From assembly GCA_937925635.1 (NCBI GenBank), contig CALALX010000028.1, forward strand, positions 62,001 through 126,000: a stretch of 64,000 nt of DNA, in the 5' to 3' direction. The notes beneath the pieces are model-generated. The model was not told the origin of the DNA. It saw nothing but the letters and a program-made list of their open reading frames with translations, and made no database searches. Below, piece after piece: positions 46,634 through 54,820 of the stretch (position 1 is the first letter of the stretch; the number at the start of each line of letters is the position of its first letter). The position numbers were made by a program, and so were the translations under genes. Source of the stretch: an uncultured Caulobacter sp. Its GTDB lineage: Bacteria; Pseudomonadota; Alphaproteobacteria; Caulobacterales; Caulobacteraceae.

Positions 46634-47332
46634 ATGAGCGCTGAACGCCTGACCATCAAGACGCCGGACGGTGAGTTTTCGGCCTATGTCGCCCGACCCG
46701 CCGCGGCCAAGGCGCCGGCCGTGGTCGTGATCCAGGAGATCTTCGGCGTGAACGCGGTGATGCGCGACATCACGGACGGCCTGGCCGCGCAGGGCTATCT
46801 GGCCATCTGCCCCGACCTGTTCTGGCGGATCGAGCCCGGCATCGACATCACCGACCAGTCCAAGGAAGAGTGGGACAAGGCCTTCCAGCTTTTCAACGCG
46901 TTTGACGCCGACAAGGGGGTGGAAGATCTACAGGCGACCATCGACCTGATCCGCGCCGACCCGGGCTGCACCGGCAAGGTCGGCTCCGTCGGCTTCTGCC
47001 TTGGCGGCAAGATGGCCTTCCTGACCGCCACCCGCACCGATGTCGACGCGGCGGTGTCCTACTACGGCGTCGGGCTCGACTCCTTGACGGCGGAGGCCGA
47101 GAAGATCACCCGCCCGGTGATGCTGCACATCGCCGGCGAAGACGGCTTCGTTCCGAAGGAAGCCCAGGCCGCCATCCACGCGGCGCTCGACAACCATCCG
47201 CTGATCACCATCCATGACTACCCGGGGCGCGACCACGCCTTCGCCCGCATCGGGGGCGAGCACTATCACGCCGGCGACGCCGAGGCGGCCGGCAAACGAT
47301 CGCTGGCTTTCTTCGCCGAGCATCTGGCCTAG
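46634..47332 (+). CDS. Dienelactone hydrolase family protein
   Basis: 232-residue alpha/beta hydrolase. Nucleophile cysteine in GFCLGGKMAF (about 123), acid in HIAGEDGFVP and histidine in PGRDHAF, a complete Cys-Asp-His triad. Close in style to carboxymethylenebutenolidases. Start ATG 46634 with CGGGAG upstream. The following quinone oxidoreductase starts 4 bases after its stop, so the two may act in the same pathway. Confidence 0.92.
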   Translation: MSAERLTIKTPDGEFSAYVARPAAAKAPAVVVIQEIFGVNAVMRDITDGLAAQGYLAICPDLFWRIEPGIDITDQSKEEWDKAFQLFNAFDADKGVEDLQATIDLIRADPGCTGKVGSVGFCLGGKMAFLTATRTDVDAAVSYYGVGLDSLTAEAEKITRPVMLHIAGEDGFVPKEAQAAIHAALDNHPLITIHDYPGRDHAFARIGGEHYHAGDAEAAGKRSLAFFAEHLA

Positions 47333-47336
47333 ACCG

Positions 47337-48308
47337 ATGCTGGCGATCCAGGCTGCCCGCACCGGCGGGCCGGAGGTTCTTGAGGCCGTTGACCTGCCGA
47401 TTCCGACGCCCGGGACCGGCGAGGTGCTCGTCCGGCACGAGGCGATCGGGCTGAACTTCATCGACACCTACCATCGCTCCGGCCTCTACCCGATGAAGAT
47501 GCCGATGGTCCTGGGGCTGGAGGGCGCGGGCGTCGTCGAGGCGGTCGGGGAGGGCGTCACCCGCTTCGCCATCGGTGATCGGATCGCCTACGGCAATGGC
47601 CCGACCGGCGCCTACGCCGCGTTTCATGTGGTGCGGGCAGACCGGGCGGTGACGATTCCGGAGGGCGTCGACAGCCGCTCGGCCGCCGCCGCCATGCTCA
47701 AGGGGATGACCGCGGAGTTCCTGATCCGGCGCTGCTATCCGGTGCAGTCAAGCGACTGGATACTGGTCCACGCCGCCGCCGGCGGGGTGGGCAGCATCCT
47801 GACCCAGTGGGGCCGGGCGATCGGCGCGCGGGTCATCGCCACCGTCGGGTCGGCCGATAAGGCCGCGCTGGCCGAGCGCGACGGCGCCGAGGCGGTCATC
47901 CTCTACCGTGACGAGGATGTCCCCGCCCGCGTGAAAGCCCTGACCGCCGGCCAGGGCGTGCGCGTCGTCTACGACGGCGTGGGCAAGGACACCCTGACGG
48001 CCAGCCTCGACAGCCTCGGGCGGCGCGGCATGCTGGTCAGCTACGGCAACGCGTCGGGGCCGGCGCCGGCTCTGGCCCCCCTGGAGCTGCAGCGGCGCGG
48101 CTCCCTGTTCCTGACGCGGCCGACGCTCTTCGACTACATCACCACGGTCGAGGAACTGGACGACAGCGCCGGGGCGTTGTTCGCCATGATCGCCTCCGGC
48201 AAGGTGAAGATCGAGATCGGCCAGACCTTCCCACTGGCCCAGGCTCGCCAAGCCCACCAGGCGCTGGAGGCCCGGGCGACGACCGGCTCAACGCTGCTCA
48301 TTCCCTAG
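47337..48308 (+). CDS. qor: NADPH:quinone oxidoreductase (zinc-independent MDR family)
   Basis: 323 residues. Family features are the N-terminal GroES-like domain (EAIGLNFIDTYHRSGLY, LGLEGAGVVEAVGEGV) and the Rossmann nucleotide site VHAAAGGVGSILTQWGRAIG. No zinc-ligand cysteines are present, which separates it from alcohol dehydrogenases. It reduces quinones or similar enones with NADPH. The precise substrate is unknown. Confidence 0.92.
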   Translation: MLAIQAARTGGPEVLEAVDLPIPTPGTGEVLVRHEAIGLNFIDTYHRSGLYPMKMPMVLGLEGAGVVEAVGEGVTRFAIGDRIAYGNGPTGAYAAFHVVRADRAVTIPEGVDSRSAAAAMLKGMTAEFLIRRCYPVQSSDWILVHAAAGGVGSILTQWGRAIGARVIATVGSADKAALAERDGAEAVILYRDEDVPARVKALTAGQGVRVVYDGVGKDTLTASLDSLGRRGMLVSYGNASGPAPALAPLELQRRGSLFLTRPTLFDYITTVEELDDSAGALFAMIASGKVKIEIGQTFPLAQARQAHQALEARATTGSTLLIP

Positions 48309-48356
48309 AGCCTGAGGGGTTCAGATGGAACAATCTGAACCCTGAATCGGGCTCTA
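48306..48356. repeat. 51-bp nested palindromic element
   Basis: An outer pair TAGAGCC/GGCTCTA encloses a perfect 10-bp hairpin GGGTTCAGAT/ATCTGAACCC around GGAACA. The outer left arm includes the qor stop codon TAG. A second AGGCTC copy (48389-48394) follows. It resembles dispersed GAGCC...GGCTC repeats I recall from alphaproteobacterial genomes. No U tract, so it is not a standard terminator. Confidence 0.75.
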
Positions 48357-48392
48357 CACCTTTGAATCTCGAGTACGATTTAGCCATCAGGC

Positions 48393-49187
48393 TCAAGGGA
48401 CGCGCCCGATCACCTGGCCGATGCGAGGCATGCTGAGCAGGATGGCGGAGTCATCGGCTGCGGTCTGCAGCTCGGCGACCGTTTGATCGACATCGTCCCG
48501 CGTGGCGAGGCCCGCGGCGACCACGGCGTCGGCGATCGCGGCCAGAGTCAGAGGCGCCATCGCCTTGACCGGACCGCGCCGGGCGACCGGATGCGCGTCT
48601 CCGCCATGGAGGGTCGTAAAGCCAGCCGCCGCCACGCGCGCCGCCAGGTCCCGCCCAAGATCGGCGTTCGCCCCGCGCCGCGCCGCCGTCTCCCGGTACC
48701 AGGCGACATAGCGGTCGAGGGCGGGGACCGGTGGGTCGGCGAAGTGGCCGGTGAAGTCGACATCCTCGGCAATCAACAGCCCGCCGGGCTTCAGGCGACT
48801 GCGGAAGCTGACCAGCGCCCCCGCGGGGTCGGTCAGGTGTGAAAGCAGGAAGCGCACGTAGATCACGTCAAATGGATCGTCGGGCCCGGGAGCGATGGCG
48901 TCGCCGTCTCGAAACGATAGCTGCGGGATTCCCAGGGCGGCCTCGCGGGCGGCGGCGATCTTGGCCTCGTCGCCATCGACGCCGACCACGCGGCCAGCGC
49001 GACCAACCCGCGCCGCCAGCTCTCGGGACACGTCGCCGCCGCCGCAGCCGGCGTCGAGGACCGACAGGCCCTCCCAGTCGTCGAGCCTGTCAAGCAGAGC
49101 CCCGGTGAACGGGGCCATCGCCTGCGACAATACCGACAGCCGGACCCGACCCGCCTCGCCGCCGGCGATAATGTAGCTGGAGGACAT
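48393..49187 (-). CDS. Class I SAM-dependent methyltransferase
   Basis: 264 residues. Motif I LDAGCGGGDVSRELAARVG, acidic loop VVGVDGDEAKI and the post-motif VRFLLSHLTDP. A C-terminal part (MAPLTLAAIADAVVAAG) is typical of small-molecule methyltransferases of the UbiE/class 11 type. Substrate unknown. Its ribosome binding site GGGAG is the 3' arm of the rho terminator hairpin. Confidence 0.85.
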   Translation of the reverse strand: MSSSYIIAGGEAGRVRLSVLSQAMAPFTGALLDRLDDWEGLSVLDAGCGGGDVSRELAARVGRAGRVVGVDGDEAKIAAAREAALGIPQLSFRDGDAIAPGPDDPFDVIYVRFLLSHLTDPAGALVSFRSRLKPGGLLIAEDVDFTGHFADPPVPALDRYVAWYRETAARRGANADLGRDLAARVAAAGFTTLHGGDAHPVARRGPVKAMAPLTLAAIADAVVAAGLATRDDVDQTVAELQTAADDSAILLSMPRIGQVIGRVP

Positions 49188-49188
49188 G

Positions 49189-49220
49189 AAAAGGCTCCCG
49201 CGCGTCGCCGCCCGGGAGCC
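49189..49220 (-). terminator. Terminator of rho, containing the next gene's ribosome binding site
   Basis: On the minus strand GGCTCCCG pairs with CGGGAGCC around 12 bases and is followed by TTTT. The U run ends one base before the ATG of the methyltransferase, and GGGAG of the 3' arm lies 8 bases from that ATG. Confidence 0.75.
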
Positions 49221-49264
49221 TAGTTCGTTCAGGAGGCCGGGGGAATGGTCCCGGCCGGCCGGCC

Positions 49265-50668
49265 CTAGGTGTTCATCGACTGGAAGAAGTCGGCGTTGTT
49301 CTTGGTCTGGCGCAGCTTGTCGATCAGGAACTCGATCGCGTCCTGGGCTCCCATCGGATTGACGATCCGGCGCAGGACATAGGTCTTCTGCAGCTGGTCC
49401 TTCGGCGTGATCAGCTCTTCCTTGCGGGTGCCCGACTTGAGGATGTCGATGGCCGGGAAGATGCGTTTGTCGGCGACCTTGCGGTCGAGGACGATTTCGC
49501 TGTTCCCGGTGCCCTTGAACTCTTCGAAGATGACTTCGTCCATCCGAGAGCCCGTGTCGATCAGGGCCGTGGCGACGATGGTCAACGAGCCGCCTTCCTC
49601 GACGTTGCGCGCCGCGCCGAAGAAGCGCTTCGGGCGCTGCAGGGCGTTGGCGTCGACACCGCCGGTCAGCACCTTGCCCGAGGAGGGGACGGTCGTGTTG
49701 TAGGCGCGACCCAGGCGCGTCACAGAGTCGAGCAGGATGATCACGTCACGCTTGTGCTCGACCAGACGCTTGGCCTTCTCGATGACCATCTCGGCGACCT
49801 GCACGTGACGCGTCGCCGGCTCGTCGAAGGTCGAGGAGATCACCTCACCGCGCACGGTGCGCTGCATGTCGGTGACTTCCTCCGGTCGCTCGTCGATCAG
49901 GAGGACGATCAGGTAGCACTCGGGGTGGTTGGCCGCGATCGACTTGGCGATGTTCTGCAGCATGACCGTCTTGCCGACCCGCGGCGGCGCCACGATCAGA
50001 CAGCGCTGACCCTTGCCGAGCGGCGAGACGATGTCGATGATCCGGCCCGAGCGATCCTTCAGGGTTGGGTCCTCGATTTCCATCTTCAGGCGCTCTTCGG
50101 GATAGAGCGGCGTCAGGTTGTCGAAGTGGACCTTGTGGCGGACGTTTTCCGGCGCCTCGAAATTGATCTGCTCGACGCTGACCAGGGCGAAGTAGCGCTC
50201 GCCCTCCCGCGGGGCGCGGATCGCGCCCACGACGCTGTCGCTGGTGCGCAGGCCGAATTTCCGGATCTGCGAGGGCGAGACATAGATGTCGTCTGGGCCG
50301 GGCAGGTAGTTGGCCTCCGGGCTGCGCAGGAAGCCGAAACCGTCCGGCAGCACCTCCATCGTGCCCGATCCCGAAATCTCGACGCCTTCCTCGGCGACGG
50401 TCTTCAGGATGGCGAACATCATGTCCTGCTTGCGCATCGAGTTCGCGTTCTCGATCTCAAGCTTCTCGGCGAGCGCCAGCAGGTCGGCGGGGGAGGTCTC
50501 CTTCAGCTCCTGAAGGGACATGCGGGTCAGGCCGAGCGCGGCGACGACCGCGGCGACTTCGGAGTCGTCGCCTTCGGCGGCGTCCTCGGCGGCGTTCGCG
50601 ACGACGGTTTCGACGATCGCGTCCTCGGCGGCCGGGGCGTCGGTTTCGGGGGTATTGTCTTCGGACAT
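49265..50668 (-). CDS. rho: Transcription termination factor Rho
   Basis: RNA-dependent ATPase helicase of 467 residues, hexameric. An acidic, Ala-rich N-terminal extension (about 1-45) precedes the Rho N domain (MSLQELKETSPADLLALAE) and the RNA-binding cold-shock domain (GFGFLRSPEANYLPGPDDIYVS). The ATPase core has Walker A PPRVGKTV, DERPEEVTDM and the Q/R-loop region. The extension is longer than in E. coli Rho. A leader of about 260 bases lies upstream. Confidence 0.97.
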   Translation of the reverse strand: MSEDNTPETDAPAAEDAIVETVVANAAEDAAEGDDSEVAAVVAALGLTRMSLQELKETSPADLLALAEKLEIENANSMRKQDMMFAILKTVAEEGVEISGSGTMEVLPDGFGFLRSPEANYLPGPDDIYVSPSQIRKFGLRTSDSVVGAIRAPREGERYFALVSVEQINFEAPENVRHKVHFDNLTPLYPEERLKMEIEDPTLKDRSGRIIDIVSPLGKGQRCLIVAPPRVGKTVMLQNIAKSIAANHPECYLIVLLIDERPEEVTDMQRTVRGEVISSTFDEPATRHVQVAEMVIEKAKRLVEHKRDVIILLDSVTRLGRAYNTTVPSSGKVLTGGVDANALQRPKRFFGAARNVEEGGSLTIVATALIDTGSRMDEVIFEEFKGTGNSEIVLDRKVADKRIFPAIDILKSGTRKEELITPKDQLQKTYVLRRIVNPMGAQDAIEFLIDKLRQTKNNADFFQSMNT

Positions 50669-50929
50669 GGATGGACTCTGGGCGTGAGGGCCTCATCGGC
50701 CCCTTGGATAGACTGACGCCGGTGGGGCCTGACGGATCCAGGGGCGACGGATGGGGTGCGTCTGGAGGACGCGAAAAGGACGTTCGGGGAGCCGGATCAT
50801 GAGCGCGCCAGCAACGGGCGCGGATCCGGCGAAAGGAAGAACCCATGGCGAAGCGCCATGCGTCGGAGGCGAGGGAAACCACGACGGCTCCTCGCCGTCA
50901 AGAAAAGCGTTCTCGAGGGCTGGACGGCG

Positions 50930-51394
50930 CTAGCGCGAAAAGAACTCGGTCGTGACGGCCAGGACGGCGACGATCGCGATGACGAACGGAATCTCGTTGG
51001 TCATCCGCCAGAACTTCTCGCTCCGCGTATTGGTCCCAGCCTCGAACTTGCGGCGAGCGCCGGCAAGGAAACCGTGCCAGCCGCTGAGCGCCACGACCAG
51101 CGCCAGCTTGGTGAGCATCCACGGCTGGGCGAGGAAGTCCCATCCGCGGTTGACGCCGTTGGCGGCGATCAGCGCCAGGCCCAGCAGCCAGGCGGCGATC
51201 ATCGACGGATTGATGATGATCCGCAGGAGCTTTCGCTCCATCTCCTGGAACGTCTCGTCCAACTGTGAGCCCCGCTCGGCGCGGGTGTGATAGACGTAGA
51301 GACGGGGCAGATAGAGCATGCCGGCCATCCAGGCGATGACCGCGATGATGTGTAGCCCGCGCAGCAGGTCGTAATGTTCGGCGAACCAGCTCAT
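50930..51394 (-). CDS. hemJ: Protoporphyrinogen IX oxidase HemJ
   Basis: 154-residue membrane protein with four hydrophobic segments. The conserved His near the N terminus (LRGLHIIAVIAWMAGMLYLPRLYVYH) and the Lys/Arg in MERKLLRIIINPSM match HemJ (UPF0093). HemJ oxidises protoporphyrinogen IX in bacteria lacking HemG or HemY. Start ATG 51394 (MSWFAEHYDLL) overlaps the hemH stop by 4 bases. The hemE-hemH-hemJ order supports haem synthesis. Confidence 0.92.
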   Translation of the reverse strand: MSWFAEHYDLLRGLHIIAVIAWMAGMLYLPRLYVYHTRAERGSQLDETFQEMERKLLRIIINPSMIAAWLLGLALIAANGVNRGWDFLAQPWMLTKLALVVALSGWHGFLAGARRKFEAGTNTRSEKFWRMTNEIPFVIAIVAVLAVTTEFFSR

Positions 51395-52443
51395 GCGGTC
51401 CTCTCCCGGCAGGGACATTTTGACAGCCCGGCGTCGCACGCGGCGCCCGCCGGCGCAACGCCCTCGCGACCGAGCGCGTCGACGGCGACATCGGCCAGAC
51501 CCTCGATGAAGGCCAGGTCGGCGCCGATGGCCGGAGCCCGCAGATAGAACGGCAGCCCCAGCCGGCGCGCCAATTCAGCGTACTCGTGATCGAGCTCGAC
51601 GAGAGTCTCAACGTGTTCGGAAACGAAGGCGATCGGCGTGATCAGCACGCCGCGACCGTCGGCGCCGGCGGCCTCGATCGCCTGTTCCGTAGACGGACCA
51701 ATCCACTTCATCGGGCCGACACGGCTCTGGTAGCAGACCCGCCAATCCCAGTCGGCAGCCCAGTCCGCGCCGAGCTGGGCGACCACGGCCGCGCAGGTGC
51801 GCTCGACCTGGTTCTGATACGGATCGCCCGCCTTGATGACCTTCTCCGGCAGACCATGCGCCGAGAACAACAGTCTCAGCGGTTCCGGCGAGCCCATCGC
51901 CCGGTGAGTCCGGATGATGGCGCGCGCATGGGCCTCGACCAGGCCGGGCTCCTCCGGATAGCAGCAGACGGTCCGCGTCCGGCCAGGTCCCCGATAGGCC
52001 CTGCGCCACGCCGTCGCCGATGATTCCGTCGTGGTGGTCGAATACTGCGGATAGAGCGGCAGCAGAACCACTTCGTCGGGCTGGAAGGCGGCCACAGCGG
52101 CCGCGGTCTCATCCGTCATCGGATGCCAGTAGCGCATGGCGATGAAGCAGCGAACCTCGTCGCCGGCCAAGCGGGCCCCAAGGGCCGCCTCCAGCGCCGC
52201 CGCCTGCTTCCGTGTCTCGGGCAGCAGGGGTGAGCCCCCGCCCATGATGGCGTAGTTGGCCTTGGCCGTTTCCTCGCGCCGACTGCTGATCAGCCTGGCC
52301 AAGGGGGTGCGAACCAGGCCTGGCAGGCTGATGATCGCCGGGTCGTTGAACAGATTGAACAGGAACGGCCGCACCGCGTCCGGCCCGTCCGGCCCGCCGA
52401 GGTTGAACAGGACGACGGCGATTCTGCGTCCGCCGCCCGTCAC
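51391..52443 (-). CDS. hemH: Ferrochelatase
   Basis: Inserts iron into protoporphyrin IX. 350 residues from GTG 52443, which overlaps the hemE stop by 4 bases. Signatures are VLFNLGGPDGPDAVRPFL, LFSAHGLPEKVIKAGDPY (catalytic His) and FVSEHVETLVELDHEY (Glu and His). The tail has cysteines at about 336, 343 and 345, consistent with the [2Fe-2S] cluster reported for Caulobacter ferrochelatase. Confidence 0.96.
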   Translation of the reverse strand: MTGGGRRIAVVLFNLGGPDGPDAVRPFLFNLFNDPAIISLPGLVRTPLARLISSRREETAKANYAIMGGGSPLLPETRKQAAALEAALGARLAGDEVRCFIAMRYWHPMTDETAAAVAAFQPDEVVLLPLYPQYSTTTTESSATAWRRAYRGPGRTRTVCCYPEEPGLVEAHARAIIRTHRAMGSPEPLRLLFSAHGLPEKVIKAGDPYQNQVERTCAAVVAQLGADWAADWDWRVCYQSRVGPMKWIGPSTEQAIEAAGADGRGVLITPIAFVSEHVETLVELDHEYAELARRLGLPFYLRAPAIGADLAFIEGLADVAVDALGREGVAPAGAACDAGLSKCPCRERTA

Positions 52444-53471
52444 TGGCCGGTCACCCGCTTGAGCACCCGTTCGACGTGAGGAATGGGCGTGTCCGGCAGG
52501 ATGCCGTGACCCAGATTGAAGATGTAGGGACCCGAACCCCACTGTTCCAGCATCTGATCAACCCGGCGATCGAGCGCCGGTCCGCCGGCTCGCAGCAGCA
52601 GCGGATCGAGTGCGCCCTGCACCGCCTTGCCGGACGTCTGGATCGCTTGGCCGACCTGGGCCGGGCAGGCCGTATCCAAGGCCACGGCCTGGACATCGAC
52701 GGTGTCGGCGTAGTGTTGAGCCATCGCCGCGGCGCCACGCGGGAACCCGATGATCGGCGTTTCGACGCCCAGCTCGCGCAGGCCGGAGACGATCGTCCTG
52801 TGCGGCTTGCAGACGATGCGTTCAAACAGGTCCTCCGGAAGACCTTCCGCCCAGCTTTCGAACAGCTTCAGGACCTGGGCCCCGGCTTCAGCCTGCATGG
52901 CCAGGTAGCGGACCGAGGCGCGGGCGACGATGTCCAGTAGACGGTCCATGGCCTCCGGTTGCTCGTAGGCGAAGGTGCGGGCCTTGCTGCGATCTGAAGA
53001 TCCGCCCTCGATCATGTAGCTCGCCACCGTCCAGGGCGCGCCCGCGAAGCCGATCAGCGCCCGTTCGGGCTCCAGGGCGGCTCGCACGCGCGACAGGGTC
53101 TCTCCGACGGGTGTCAGGCGGAACGTCGAGGCCTCGATCTCGGCCTCCAGGGCATCGAGCAGCGGCAGTTCGCCGAGCTTGGGCCCTTCGCCTGCCTCGA
53201 ACCAGACCTTTTGACCCAGCGCGCCGGGAATCAGCAGGATGTCGGCGAACACGATGGAGGCGCTGAACGGAAACCGCCGCATCGGCTGCAACGTGGCCTC
53301 GGCGGCCATCTCCGGGTTCAGACAGAAGGAAATGAAGTCCGGAGCCTTGGCGCGGAGCTCCCGATACTCGGGCAGGTATCGGCCGGCCTGCCGCATGAAC
53401 CATACGGGTGGGCGGGCCAGGGTTTCGCCCGCGAGGACCTTGAGCAGGTCCGGTTTGGAATTCTCGCTCAT
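52440..53471 (-). CDS. hemE: Uroporphyrinogen decarboxylase
   Basis: Converts uroporphyrinogen III to coproporphyrinogen III. 343 residues from ATG 53471 (MSENSKPDLLKVLAGE). ATG 53492 would add seven residues. PPVWFMRQAGRYLPEYRELR is the substrate-binding arginine motif, and GFAGAPWTVASYMIEGG the second signature. Adjacent to the probable origin, as in Caulobacter, where hemE marks one edge of Cori. Confidence 0.97.
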   Translation of the reverse strand: MSENSKPDLLKVLAGETLARPPVWFMRQAGRYLPEYRELRAKAPDFISFCLNPEMAAEATLQPMRRFPFSASIVFADILLIPGALGQKVWFEAGEGPKLGELPLLDALEAEIEASTFRLTPVGETLSRVRAALEPERALIGFAGAPWTVASYMIEGGSSDRSKARTFAYEQPEAMDRLLDIVARASVRYLAMQAEAGAQVLKLFESWAEGLPEDLFERIVCKPHRTIVSGLRELGVETPIIGFPRGAAAMAQHYADTVDVQAVALDTACPAQVGQAIQTSGKAVQGALDPLLLRAGGPALDRRVDQMLEQWGSGPYIFNLGHGILPDTPIPHVERVLKRVTGQ

Positions 53472-53520
53472 CGCTCGCTTGATAGGCCCCATACGCCGGG
53501 AGGCAAGGCCCCTTACCTTC

Positions 53521-53535
53521 CTAATAGAAAGTTAA
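53521..53535. promoter_or_regulatory. CtrA-type box 1 (hemE side)
   Basis: CTAATAGAAAGTTAA, one mismatch from TTAA-N7-TTAA. It lies 50 bases upstream of hemE, so it could act on the hemE promoter and on origin firing. Confidence 0.6.
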
Positions 53536-53692
53536 GAAGGATGGAGGGGTAGGAGTAAGGGACAGGCGCCGCTGGGACAGTCCGTCGGCGAGAGACGATC
53601 TCCCGTCCCAGTTCCGCGACAATCCACGCCGCGTCCACAACGGTATGACGCCCTGTGAATAGCGGGGAAGGAAGGGCAGCCTCCCGAATTCC

Positions 53693-53707
53693 TTAACAAA
53701 ACCCTAA
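53693..53707. promoter_or_regulatory. CtrA-type box 2
   Basis: TTAACAAAACCCTAA, one mismatch from consensus, with exact 7-base spacing. Confidence 0.6.
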
Positions 53708-53763
53708 CGGCCGGCCGCGCGCGTTTGTCGCGAACGTCAATTCCCGTCCCCGCCCGGGGAAGG

Positions 53764-53778
53764 TTAACAAATCCTTAC
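53764..53778. promoter_or_regulatory. CtrA-type box 3
   Basis: TTAACAAATCCTTAC, one mismatch in the second half-site, embedded in GGTTAAC. Confidence 0.65.
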
Positions 53779-53904
53779 CTGTGGGCGTCGCAACAGGCTG
53801 GGGATGACGGGAGGCCAAACGGGCCAAGGCATGCACGTGATTCACCGCGCAACCGCGGGCGCACGGAGGCGCATGAAATCTGTCCCGCCTTCGTCCCGGG
53901 AAGG

Positions 53905-53919
53905 TTAAGAGAACATTAA
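53905..53919. promoter_or_regulatory. CtrA-type box 4 (perfect)
   Basis: TTAAGAGAACATTAA matches TTAA-N7-TTAA exactly. It lies 53 bases before the ppsR ATG. Confidence 0.75.
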
Positions 53920-53971
53920 CGGTCCATACACAGGCTTGGTTCCGGAGCCGACCTGGCCCTAAGGAAGAGCG

Positions 53972-54820
53972 ATGAGTTCGGCGCCGCGCATCGCGACCTA
54001 TTTCCACATCCATCTCGTGTCCGACTCGACGGGCGAGACCCTCAACGCCATGGCCCGGGCCGTCTGCGCTCGCTTCACCGACATCCTGCCGATCGAGCAC
54101 ATCTACGCCCTGGTCCGCTCGCCCCGCCAACTCGAGCGCGCGCTCGAGGAAATCGCCGGCGCGCCGGGCGTCGTTCTGCACACGATCGTTGACGCCGCCC
54201 TCCGGTCGGCGCTTGAGGACGGGTGCCGCCGGCACGAAATCCCCTGCATCGCGGCGCTCGATCCGGTGGTCGCCGCCATGTCGCGCTACCTCGGCGCCCC
54301 GATCTCCAGCCGGGTCGGAGCCCAACACAACCTCGACACCGACTACTTCAACCGCATGGAGGCGCTGAACTACGCCATCGGCCACGACGACGGCCAGCTT
54401 GGTCAGGACCTTAGCCAGGCGGATGTCGTCCTCATCGGGGTGTCTCGAACCTCCAAGACGCCGACCAGCATCTATCTGGCTCACCGTGGTGTCCGCGCGG
54501 CGAACATCCCCTTGGTGCCCGGGGTGCCGTTGCCCAAAGAGGTCTTTGAGCTGAGGAACACCATGGTGGTCGGGCTGATCGCCTCGCCGGACCGGCTGAT
54601 CCAGATCCGCCGCAATCGCCTGCTCTCACTGAACGAGCAGCGCGCCAGCAGCTATATCGATCAGGAGGCGGTGCGACAGGAGATCATCGACGCGCGCCGG
54701 CTGTTCGAGCGCCAGGGCTGGCCAGTGATCGACGTGACCCGGCGATCTGTCGAAGAGACTGCGGCCGCGATCATCAACCTGCTGTCCGGCGGTCGGGGCA
54801 CGGTCGAGGTGCTGGGATGA
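53972..54820 (+). CDS. ppsR: Pyruvate, phosphate/water dikinase regulatory protein (DUF299)
   Basis: 282-residue bifunctional serine/threonine kinase and Pi-dependent phosphorylase family. HLVSDSTGETLNAMARAV at the N terminus and the P-loop-like GVSRTSKTPTSIYLA are diagnostic, and PLVPGVPLPKEVF follows. It regulates PEP synthase or PPDK. AAGGAAGAG is a good ribosome binding site. It is the first gene on the right side of the origin and overlaps maf by 4 bases. Confidence 0.95.
   Translation: MSSAPRIATYFHIHLVSDSTGETLNAMARAVCARFTDILPIEHIYALVRSPRQLERALEEIAGAPGVVLHTIVDAALRSALEDGCRRHEIPCIAALDPVVAAMSRYLGAPISSRVGAQHNLDTDYFNRMEALNYAIGHDDGQLGQDLSQADVVLIGVSRTSKTPTSIYLAHRGVRAANIPLVPGVPLPKEVFELRNTMVVGLIASPDRLIQIRRNRLLSLNEQRASSYIDQEAVRQEIIDARRLFERQGWPVIDVTRRSVEETAAAIINLLSGGRGTVEVLG

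Larger units (their letters stand above)
53472..53971. other. Probable chromosomal replication origin (Cori)
   Basis: A 500-base non-coding gap between hemE and ppsR, the position of Cori in Caulobacter crescentus. Four CtrA-type boxes are visible: 53521-53535 (CTAA-N7-TTAA), 53693-53707 (TTAA-N7-CTAA), 53764-53778 (TTAA-N7-TTAC) and 53905-53919 (TTAA-N7-TTAA). Weak DnaA-box-like sequences occur at 53654-53662 (TGTGAATAG), around 53619-53629 (CAATCCACG) and 53631-53639 (GCGTCCACA). A GATTC (GANTC, CcrM type) site lies at about 53839-53843. parS sites about 9-10 kb away fit the known layout. Confidence 0.85.

Noticed and set aside
53572..53611. CTGGGAC...GTCCCAG as a further copy of the GGGGACA repeat family
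   Set aside because: Only 7-bp arms with a long unpaired interior and no second hairpin. It may just be an origin-region palindrome.
53693..54484. Minus-strand open frame through the origin into ppsR
   Set aside because: It would cover the CtrA boxes and lie antisense to ppsR; no domain and no ribosome binding site.
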